A DNA stretch of 64,000 nucleotides, taken from positions 6,950,195 through 7,014,194 of the forward strand of contig NC_031499.1 in assembly GCF_000237925.1 (NCBI RefSeq). The letters run 5' to 3'. Shown in pieces: positions 55,789 through 64,000 of this stretch. How positions within the stretch are numbered: position 1 is the stretch's first letter; each line of letters opens with the position of its first letter. The notes below the pieces were generated by a model. That model was given only the letters and a program-made list of their open reading frames with translations. It did no database searches and had not been told where the DNA came from. Origin of the DNA: Schistosoma mansoni. Its lineage: Eukaryota; Platyhelminthes; Trematoda; Strigeidida; Schistosomatidae. A program made the translations under genes and the position numbers.

Positions 55789-57074
55789 CTGGACCCACTA
55801 TCTCACTTCCTCACATCTTATCTTCTTCGCATCTTCATCACCTATCCTTCTTCCCAGTCAATTCACCACTACTTCTTCCTACTCCTAAATCATTCTCAAC
55901 AGAACCTCTACCATCTTTGCACTTACTCTTATGTCTCACTTCACTCATTCAACTGGTATGTTGTCATGTCGGTCGGACAATCGGTCGGACATTCAGTCGG
56001 ACATTCGGTCGACCGGTCTGTCGGTAGATACTGGTGTTGTTCTCCCACTCTTCATTTGTCTCATCATCATACTGATTTCCTCCATCATTGTTCCAACCAG
56101 TGACAGGTATACGAATGTGTGAGTGTGTTGCTTCGATGTTTGGTGGCTTCATCATTGGGACTGGTCTATTGCAAGAGTTGTTCAAAAATGCTCTAACCAC
56201 CCGTTCCACTCTTGTTGAATTTCAGTCATTGGCTTGCCTCTCTCTAACTCTCGTTTACTATATTTCCCTACTAGTTTATTCGTTCCATCCTATAATTGTC
56301 TCACATTTCCTTCTCTTGCATGTATTCACATTAATATTTAAATGTTGGAAAATGAGATCGTTACAAGTCGAGTGGTAGTGTTTCACCATCACTACATTGT
56401 AATTTCACAATTGACTAAGAGAAATAATGTAGATTGAGTGAGTGAGTGAGTGAGTGAGTGATTAACTAATTAATTGAAAGATGCAGGATCAGATCATCAG
56501 AAACATAATCATATTCATAATGCAGCATGATTATTGATGTGCAGCGAGTTCAGATGATCCGTCATTGTTGGCAGTCCTCAGAATTGCACAATTGCAACAA
56601 GATAACTTATTCATTTCGACTTCAGTATATATTCAAATTTGAATAGCTTCTCTTGAATTTTGTGTTAGTTTCTCACCGACACATTGTCATTTTCCAACTG
56701 TACTGAGATCTATTATTAATAATGATGAATTATGGCGTTGCATTTCACTTACTTATATGATGATAAGTATGTAAGAGAAGGAATTGTCGATCTCTCATTC
56801 CGTGCATTGTGTCCGTTCTTCCGGTCACATGTGGAGGTTTTCACAATGCAATCGACCAGTAGAAGGAAGAGAAAACACGTGACCACGACGACGACGACGT
56901 GGATGTTCACTTTGAATGCATCTGTGGTCAGCTATCCTCGATGCACTACCAGTGTGTTCGGTCGCGTGAATTCCCTATGACGTTGGTGATGTAGAGGTGA
57001 GGTGGAGCGGAGAATGTGGGAGATGGTTGTGTGATGAGAGTGTATTTGCGACACGACTAGTTGAAAAGTGTAAT

Positions 57075-57147
57075 CGAGCCTGCCAGGATTCGAACCTGGA
57101 ATCTCCTGATCCGTAGTCAGGCGCGTTATCCATTGCGCCACAGGCCC
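57075..57147 (-). tRNA. tRNA-Arg(ACG), unit 17 (last, truncated unit)
   Basis: Body identical to unit 1; TTTT terminator; flank GGATCC. The unit stops at 57315, about 170 bases beyond the tRNA 5' end. It therefore lacks the minisatellite and the RT-derived fragment, yet keeps a complete tRNA gene with its terminator. Confidence 0.95.
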
Positions 57148-57315
57148 CTGGATCCACTATCTCACTTCCTCACATCTTATCTTCTTCGCATCTTCATCAC
57201 CTATCCTTCTTCCCAGTCAATTCACCACTACTTCTTCCTACTCCTAAATCATTCTCAACAGAACCTCTACCATCTTTGCACTTACTCTTATGTCTCACTT
57301 CACTCACTCAACTGG

Positions 57316-57836
57316 GTTTTTTTCAAATAGTCCGTCCGTCTTTCTTTATGTATAGTAGTTTTCATAGCGGCATATTTGGCTTTTGCTTTCGAGGAAAGCT
57401 CCCATGAGTGTCTAAATATATATGTGCACCTATAAACTCAATTTGATTCAGTTTTATACAACACGGTTTATTTCCTAACTAATTATCTGCATCGGTCTCA
57501 GTGATGGAAGCCTAGTGTATGATAATTAGACTCTGACGACCACACAAGCTCAACAGTCACAAAAGAGGATCCACAATACATCTTACATACTGTACTTCTA
57601 TAATTTAATTAATATTTCCCTGTCATGTTTCCTTCAATGAATCAAAGAGGATATCTATATTCCTTCAGTATTCACCAAATTACATCCAAACTGTCATTGG
57701 CAGTGTCTACACTATAAATCTGACTGGTCCGTTGTTCCTATTCACAAACACAATAATCATCATGAATGTGTCTGTTGTCTACTCGATGCTGACTTTCCAT
57801 AGACTGATCATTTGGGAGAGTGATCGTTTGAGAAAT
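57316..57836. other. Right flank of the tRNA array, unassigned
   Basis: It begins gttttttttcaaatag directly after the unit sequence breaks off. No repeat or exon is recognised up to the RTE tail. Its segment cagtgatggaagcctag resembles cagtgatgagtgcggaag at 61630, so the RTE element between them may be inserted in a duplicated or related sequence. Confidence 0.4.
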
Positions 57837-58028
57837 AGTCAGTCAGTCAGCTACAACGTAGGACCAGGCACATATATGCATCGGTCCAAGTTGCCATACC
57901 TCGTTAGCACAACAAGATCAACACCGGATTAATAGTAGTTAATTTAGTGTTGGTAGTAGTATATAAATTATAGGTTGTATATAAGGATATAGTACAGGAA
58001 GGAAGAGAGATATGAAGCAATTTTAGTC

Positions 58029-58436
58029 TCAAGGTTTAAGGGAAGATAATGAGTGTATACACCTACGCCATTGTGATCGATTCTGAGCCATGTCACACAG
58101 AGTCTCCAACCATTGGTTACGATAGTCACGCGGACCCCAACCAGGTAGTCTGCATCTGCCAACATGGCTCAGACTAGAAGTTAGTGACTTCAAGCACTGA
58201 TGCCATGTTTTGGTTTGGCCGCCCCTAACTCTCTTCCAACCGTCCCCAATACTAGTCATCATAGCGCGTCGTGGTAATCGGTGTTCAGGCATACGTAACA
58301 CATGGCCCAACCATCTCAGTCGATGAAGATTCATCACCTCATCAACTGATTTACCATCGTTCCCTAATACCCTGCGTCTAACCTCACTATTACTTACCCG
58401 GTGATCCCAGCAGATGCGAGCAATATTTGTGGTCAA
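58029..58436 (-). pseudogene. RTE C-terminal domain
   Basis: NIARICWDHRVSNSEVRRRV, LHRLRWLGHVLRMPEHRLPR, GGQTKTWHQCLKSL, CDMAQNRSQWRRCIHSL to the stop. It follows the 11-base deletion that separates it from the thumb frame. It is conserved in all (TGAC)n copies of the window; its function is not established. Confidence 0.8.
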
Positions 58437-59965
58437 ATACTAGTAACCTACGAGTATCTTCTACTCTTAATGGCCATGTTTCACAGCCGTAAAGTAGAAC
58501 AGAACGAACTGATGCGCAGTATACTCGTCCCTTAATTGATAGACGGATATCTCGTCTACGCCATAGGTGACGTAAGTTGGCAAAAGCCAAACGAGCTTTT
58601 TGAATCCGTGCAGAGATTTCGTCAGACACCAACCCATTAGGGCTGATCAGACTTCCAAGATGAGTGAAGTTGTCGACGCGTTCGACTACTTCACTCCCTA
58701 TCCTTAGTTCGGGTGTTGACGCAGGCCAGTCCTGGAGTAACAATTTACATTTGGATGGGGAGAAACGCATCCCAAACATCCTGGCATTATTACTGAGTTC
58801 CAACAGAAGACTCTGCATTCTGTCAGCGTCTTCACCAAACAGGTCTATGTCATCTGCGTATTCTAAGTCGATAAGTGGACCTCCTGGTAGAAGATCAATT
58901 CCTGAAAATCCAGTCGACGAGAGTGTTATTTCCAGCAACAGGTCTATAATGAAGTTAAACAAAAATGGAGATAGTGGACGGCCCTGACGGACACCACTTG
59001 AGGTTGTAAAATCATATGACAGTTCGCCATAAGCTCTCACTCGACTGGTAGTGTTCGAGTAAAGAGCCTTCACAAGGTTTATGTACTTCTGAGGTACACC
59101 TTTCAATGACAGACACTGCCACAGAACCTCTCGGTCTACAGAGTCAAATGCTGCTTTCAAGTCAAGAAAGACTATCATTGTCGGACGTCGATAAGCATGC
59201 CTGTGCTCTAAAACTTGACAAATGGTGAATGTGTTCGATACAGCCACGACCAGGTCTGAAGCCAGCCTGATTTTCTCGTGTTTGCAGTTCACGAGTCTTA
59301 GTTAGGCGCCCGATAATTATTGAGGCTAGTATTTTAGATGCTATGTTAGTCAGACTAATCCCTCTATGGTTATCGCAGGATGATTTGGACCCCTTTTTAT
59401 ATATTGGGACAATCAGTGATTGTGACCAGTCGGATGGGATTACATCCGTCTCCCAGATTTTAGCCAGAATATTAGTCAACCTAATCGCTAAAATTGGACC
59501 ACCATATTTAAAGACCTCTGGAGCCAATCCATCTGGACCAGCTGCTTTTCCTCGTTTCAGATTACTTATAGCCTTTTGAACTTCAAGTAGGGTCGGGGGG
59601 CCTACCTCAATGTTCCATTCAGGTTTTCTGGGAATAGTGGGTAGTTGTGCAGTAGCTGAAGGCCAGCTAAACTGCTCCTTAAAGTGTTCCGCCCATCGTT
59701 CTAAACGTTTAGGTTGAGAGCAGATAAGGGTTCCGTCTTTTTCGGAGATTGTCTCACTTACACTTGACTTCTTAATTCCGGTTTCTTTTATTAGTCTGAA
59801 TAAATGCCTGGTGTTGCCTACAGCCGCTGCCTTTTCCATCTCTTTTGCTTTCGTTGCCCACCACTGCTCACGATCGTTCCTTAGACTTTTAGTTAACCTA
59901 GATCTAATTTGTTTACGCTCTTCGTCGTGTTCAGAGCCTGATGGGATGAGTTTACGCGAATCCAT
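58390..59965 (-). pseudogene. RTE reverse transcriptase domain, two overlapping frames
   Basis: 59162-59965 covers the fingers (GKAAGPDGLAPEVFKYGG, SDWSQSLIVPIYKKG, NHRGISLTNIASKIL, AGFRPGRGCIEH). 58390-59292 covers the palm and thumb (motif A FLDLKAAFDSVDR, motif B GVRQGRPLSPFLFN, catalytic LEYADDIDLF, YLGSLISPNGLV-type block, RHLWRRRDIRLSIKGRVYC). The frames are separated by a one-base shift just after GRGCIEH. All catalytic Asp residues remain, so the inactivation is recent. Confidence 0.85.
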
Positions 59966-60355
59966 CAGTGAAATAGACTTAGAGGAAATCTACTGGTTTT
60001 TTGGAGCCCTATGGTTTAAATGACTAATAGATGTTACTGCTGTTTCCACAGCTGTTCGTATGTCTTTCCAAGCAGCATCTGGGTCAGTCTCGTTTACAGA
60101 ACTGCCTAGATGTGAACTCAGTTGTTTCTGGAATTCGCATTTGGCTTTCTCGTCCTCCAGTTCAATCCTAATGGGTCTTCTTAGTGTAATTTTCCTGCGT
60201 CCATTGAGGCGCAGACAAATGCGCGCTCGTATTAAAGCGTGATCAGAGTCTAAACAAGTATTCCAATATGAGCGACAATCTTCTATTGAGCCTCTCCAAC
60301 GATGACTGATGACAATATGGTCTATTTGAGTCCATCGTTGGTTTGGTGCAGGTGG

Positions 60356-61396
60356 TCACCATGTTAGACGATGTCTCTCCTTATGCATAAAATTAGTGCT
60401 TGCTAAAAATAAACGATTGTCTGAGCATAGTTGCAACAGACGATCACCATTATCGGTTCGTTGAGCCGGAATACTAAAACACCCACCTAAATGTCTTTCT
60501 GTATGATTTAAGCTGCCTACCTGGGCATTAAAGTCACCCGCTACGACTACTATGTCTGAGCGCTTAGCTTTCTGAAGAAGCTCAGAGAGTTTTCTGTAAA
60601 AGTCATCTTTCACTTCATCATGGCTGCAGTCAGTGGGAGCGTAGGCAGAAACGACGAAAAGGCAACGACGTGTGTCCCTATCCTTCCGAGTTCTTACGGA
60701 GCCATTTAGCCGGACAGCACACAGGCGACTGTTAACGGGGATCCATTCTAGTAGTGCCTGTTTTGCCCTTGTACTTAGTGCTATGCCTACACCTGCAAGT
60801 CCGCGAGAACTAGCCAACGGGTCGCCAGATACACGGAGGGTGTATTTCGTCGGCTGTCCATTTTGGCGAGGTGAGGTCAAGTGAATGACCACACTAGGAT
60901 CCTGTATGCGTGTTTCGGAGACACAGCATACATCAATGGTACGAGATTCTAGAGTTTTAGCTAAGGAGGCCTGTTGACCGATTTGGCATAGGGTACGTAC
61001 GTTGAAGGCTCCAATGTGTAGTTTGGAGCGAGGTTTTAGTAGACCTGGGACAGCGTTTCGCGCACTAGAATCGTTGGCCATGGTGACACTTGAGGAGGAA
61101 ACCGGAACAGGAAGTTTAGTGTTGAAAGTTGAAGTAGAAGGAATAGTAGGAAGTGAAGAAGGAGATTGATTATGAATACAGTGGTCTTGAGTGTTGTTAG
61201 AGGTATGAGGGCAGTTATCACTTCCCGGTTGCCCACACCGTGGAAGGATTCTTCTAGAGGTACCTGAAAAGGAAATTGGGTTAGAAGTGGTTTTAATGAC
61301 CTGAGAGCGTGACCGCAGTGCCCAAGGGACAACTGCTTGAGGTCGGTCACACACGACCTTTTTGTGGGTAGTTTTTGTGTTAGCTCCGTTCTTCAA
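60356..61396 (-). pseudogene. RTE endonuclease domain (346 codons)
   Basis: After about 125 Ser/Pro/Thr-rich residues come the endonuclease motifs in order: FNVRTL (about 131-136), SETRIQ (160-165), SAYAPTD (250-256), GDFNAQVG (287-294) and DNGDRLLQLC. The frame is cut by a TGA after HRLTW, where relatives continue. The SDH motif (SDHALIRA) lies past the stop in the same frame. The domain makes the target nick in this class of element. Confidence 0.8.
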
Positions 61397-61543
61397 AAAA
61401 ACCTTACCGCCGGAGACGGATATCCGTGGGATAAGGCGAGGTGTGCATTTTTAGGGTCGACCTTTTCTAACCCCACCCCTCCTTGTGGGAAGGCAGCATC
61501 GCTGTCATGCTGGTTGTCTGAAGGAAACACCTTACTGCTGTCA

Positions 61544-61569
61544 CACCTCTGTACTACTGTACAGAGGTG
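61544..61569 (-). other. Perfect 11-bp hairpin near the 5' end of the RTE element
   Basis: cacctctgtac-tact-gtacagaggtg on plus. It sits in the presumed 5' UTR, about 150 bases upstream of the endonuclease frame. Confidence 0.6.
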
Positions 61570-61819
61570 TACAAGCATACGAACCACCAAATCTGAATCC
61601 GATTCTCATGTGAATGTGTTTGGTTTGTGGTAACGCCAGTGATGAGTGCGGAAGCCTAGAATTATCTACGTATTACAATTACATGACATTGTAGATTCCA
61701 GCTGTCAAAATTATCGATGGAAAGATGAACTATTGAATGTCAGTGAGTAGTATGGTACACACAAATAGTAAGAACTAAGTGGTGATGATGTTAGGCGACG
61801 CAAATTCAGTATTAACTAT

Positions 61820-61900
61820 GGACGAGTCCCAAATAGGACGAAACGCGCGTCAAACTGGATTCCACTGCTAGCCACTATCCACCTCTGCTTACCATTCTAG
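61820..61900 (+). repeat. Sm-alpha-like hammerhead remnant
   Basis: gacgagtcccaaataggacg, aaacgcgcgtcaaactggat, tccactgctagccactatcc. The first half of the core is cut (ctatggacgagtccc: the CTGA of CTGACGA is changed), so it is inactive. Confidence 0.65.
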
Positions 61901-63723
61901 TGATTGCATGATTACAATGTGATTTATGAATGAAATAAGATGGGTTATGCTTCCCGACCGTTTCTGTAGTGAATGAAAGTACCATAGTTTCACTAAAATG
62001 TCAACCTGTATGTATATGTAGTTTATTAATTAACCTCTCTTGTTGATGATTCACCATCCGGATTGATTAAATCTAACTGAATGCCAATGAATGTTGCTTG
62101 TCAGTTAAGAAGTATGTTTAGTACACTAAATTATGTAAATACTAATTGTGTGGTAGTTTATTTGAATACCGTTGAGTATTATTGATCATTTCACTTGATG
62201 AACTTCCATACTCATATTCAAATAAAACTATTGGAAACGCCTACATATCAATACTGATGTTGTTGTGGTGGTTTAGACCAACCGGTTTGAAGTATGATTA
62301 CACTAATCAATATTGTTGATTTCGTGTCGGCATTGTTATGTATGATGTGTCGGACTGCGTTAATGTCCACTTATGTGTTTGCTGTTATGTCTGGTAGACA
62401 TTGCTTTGATAACTTGGTATGCTGTCGCTCGACTCCGTTCATTTTGCTATCCCTCGACAATTGGTAACTACCACGGTTCGTATAACGCAAAGTCAGTGTA
62501 ATTTAACATGAATAACATAACAGATGATCTGTTTAGAATTAAGTAGGGTTGTTGATGATCTGGCTTATTGTTCTCGGTCAAACACTTCTAAACTAGTGTG
62601 CACTACATTGAATGAATTTCCTCAAATCACATTAGAATCGTATTTGGAATAGTGAAGTGATGACATGATCTACAACACACATTGGCATGTGTCTTTGACA
62701 GTTGTGAAAATTAAACTCGTTGTCATGACAGTCAAAACCATTAGCCGAACTTCAACTGATGAACCTCAATCCATAAATGATGGATAAATATATTATTGAC
62801 AAATGATAACAGTAGACTGATTATCTTCTGAAATCCTCTGTGGGATTATCAAACCGTACTAATTGTAACCATACAAATCTCGTCTCATTTTAGTTTTGGT
62901 GAGACTATTCAGAGAATCATTGACTAGAGTTTTGAATTTTCAATCTTGTCGCTTCTTCTACATGGAACCTGGATAAAGTGAATTAGGCAAGCAGTACACA
63001 CTCTCCATCAAATGTTCAATAATAATATACCTACTAAACGACAATTTGGCCAATTATTATCTCAAAAGCACTCAGACGATTGAAGAGACTATCAGTATTT
63101 AACAACGACATTCAACGATCTGAATGAAATCGAGCAATAATAGATGATTTCCATCCTGGTGAAATGAATGATGTTAAGGTTACAATTTCACAGTCGACAT
63201 GTCTCTACACATACCTTGTATAGTGATCGGATTAGCCATTAAATCATGCCAACTATGCTAACATTTGATAATTGTTTTCAGAAACCTATGTTGATACTGA
63301 AGAACTCATATTGACTGAGATTCCCAGGTGACAAGCTATGGTTGACTTACCAACAAACTACCATCTCTAATCACTTCCATACAATTAATTAAAGCACATC
63401 CATCTGACATGTACTACAGGCTTGTTGCATCCTTTAAAACGAACCGAATTCTCCAAATCTAGTTTTCGGTAAAATGTCTTGATAAACAGAAAGGGAACAG
63501 CTTCCCATATTCTATATTCAGTCACGTGAAGTTCAAAATAACACAGTTACATGAATAGGACATTATACTTGGGGTGATATGGATTACATTCACACTGACA
63601 TATTGTAAGGGAACTTTGTGGTGCAAGCGAATCGGAGGAGAGAGATATAGTACAAACCACATCTATATTGTTTAACACTTTGAAGGAACTTCTATTGTAA
63701 TGTGGTGATGTGGCCTATGTAAG
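61901..63723. other. Stretch without recognised features, downstream of the AIG1-like paralog
   Basis: About 1.8 kb of AT-rich sequence free of the SINE, RTE and Sm-alpha-like repeats that crowd the rest of the window. I saw no exon with splice support on either strand. Confidence 0.4.
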
Positions 63724-63937
63724 TCAATACTTTTTATTATTTAATTTATGGAATTCTGCTAAAGACTCTGAAGTTTCACCATCACGATTAAGCAAACGAA
63801 TATACAGATATGACAGAGATGAGAGAATGTATGTACACAACCAGGCGACGAAATAAACCAGATAACGATAATTCATAGTGAGCTTATCTAGATTTGGATA
63901 TATACTGTATTGATATTTAATGATTTTAACTTTCACA
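63724..63937 (-). CDS. Second AIG1/ADTRP-family gene, terminal exon
   Basis: Minus strand: acceptor catttgtttacag, then a frame entered in phase 2 (one base completes a codon). VKVKIIKYQYSIYPNLDKLT is followed by MNYRYLVYFVAWLCTYILSS and a Lys/Asn-rich end to TGA at 63724. It aligns with the last exon of the plus-strand gene at the same phase: SIYPNLDKL against SPYPEFLKY, YRYLVYFVAWL against YRYLNYALTWS. The YP-L block matches the C-terminal AIG1 block. The remaining exons lie beyond the window. The open frame continues upstream of the acceptor to 63996, but that part is intron by alignment. Confidence 0.7.
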
Positions 63938-64000
63938 CTGTAAACAAATGGAAGATCAAAAGCTAATGGTAATACAAGATATGTAAACTCATTCAATAGA

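Larger units (their letters stand above)
34319..57315. repeat. Tandem array: 17 units of about 1.38 kb, each with one tRNA-Arg(ACG) gene
   Basis: Units begin at 34319, 35696, 37079, 38466, 39851, 41219, 42597, 43988, 45372, 46743, 48131, 49505, 50893, 52270, 53622, 55005 and 56359; the last is cut at 57315. All are head to tail and nearly identical by eye. Order in the unit on plus: cgttacaagtcgagtgg; a GTGA microsatellite; a 550-base AT-rich stretch; an ACG microsatellite (4-11 copies); the tRNA gene on minus; a pyrimidine-rich spacer; a TCGGACATTCAG minisatellite; a diverged SR2-like RT fragment on minus; and an AT-rich end. The 60-145 aa frames repeated in every unit follow from sequence identity, not selection. 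Tandem tRNA arrays with short repeats between genes are known in Entamoeba and in some vertebrates. The true copy number may exceed 17 if the assembly collapsed. Confidence 0.95.
57837..61600 (-). mobile_element. RTE-type non-LTR retrotransposon with (TGAC)n tail, near full length, broken
   Basis: On minus: a 5' region with an 11-base-arm hairpin (61544-61569), an apurinic-type endonuclease, reverse transcriptase, a C-terminal domain, a 3' UTR and a (TGAC)n tail (57837-57850). A single long polyprotein frame is expected for RTE. Here it is interrupted by two in-frame stops after the endonuclease (at 60356 and about 59990), a one-base frameshift near 59250, and an 11-base deletion near 58432 compared with the copy at 11.2 kb. 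The copy therefore cannot mobilise itself. It is the parent type of the fragments at 8.8-9.3, 10.9-11.8 and 21.9-22.9 kb. Confidence 0.85.

Noticed and set aside
34319-57315. CRISPR array or rDNA array
   Set aside because: The unit is 1.38 kb without the short repeat-spacer pattern, the genome is clearly metazoan, and no rRNA sequence is present. The repeated RNA gene is tRNA-Arg.
34688-57330. Families of 60-145 aa frames repeated in every array unit (MALHFTYLYDD..., MERVVRAFLNN..., MFQPVTGIRMC..., and others)
   Set aside because: They are conserved because the DNA units are nearly identical. Several overlap each other on both strands, one is antisense to the tRNA gene, they break in units 14 and 16, and none has splice or start context.
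60060-60242. Plus-strand frames over the RTE element (also 58664-58987, 59343-59579, 59811-60023, 60672-60884)
   Set aside because: They are antisense shadows of the endonuclease and RT coding strand.

Overview
The window is eukaryotic, AT-rich and dominated by repeats. Everything points to a schistosomatid blood fluke (Schistosoma or a close relative): SR2-like RTE retrotransposons ending in (GTAA)n, a second RTE lineage ending in (TGAC)n, a CR1-type fragment, and Sm-alpha-like short elements that combine a tRNA-like Pol III head with a hammerhead ribozyme. Genes are split by introns full of these elements. No prokaryotic gene organisation is present. The species cannot be fixed from the sequence alone.

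Layout. From 1 to about 24.8 kb there are only nested and truncated mobile elements plus one short orphan coding exon (13.03-13.16 kb). From 24.85 to 33.19 kb, plus strand, four exons of a spliced gene encode a multi-pass membrane protein of the AIG1/ADTRP (FAR-17a) family, with the family's catalytic Thr and His in place. A central exon is missing and may lie in or near the 200-base assembly gap at 25281-25480. The last exon of a related AIG1-like gene lies on the minus strand at the right edge (63.72-63.94 kb), so the two genes converge on the region between them.

Between them, 34319-57315 is a head-to-tail tandem array of 17 near-identical units of about 1.36-1.40 kb. Each unit carries one complete tRNA-Arg(ACG) gene on the minus strand. 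Each also carries a diverged fragment of SR2-like reverse transcriptase, a TCGGACATTCAG minisatellite, and GTGA and ACG microsatellites. The many short ORFs repeated across this array are DNA-homogenised, not genes. The units show microsatellite length changes, local deletions, a strict two-unit alternation in the right half, and three copies in which the Pol III terminator TTTT is broken.

From 57837 to about 61600 (minus) lies an almost full-length but broken RTE element with endonuclease and reverse transcriptase. The last 2 kb before the second AIG1-like exon contain no recognised feature.

The most interesting signals are the tRNA-Arg tandem array and three distinct tRNA-headed short-element families that each carry a type I hammerhead. 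In two of them helix III is a perfect 8-base palindrome with a different sequence in each family. All assignments were made by reading motifs; no database search was run.
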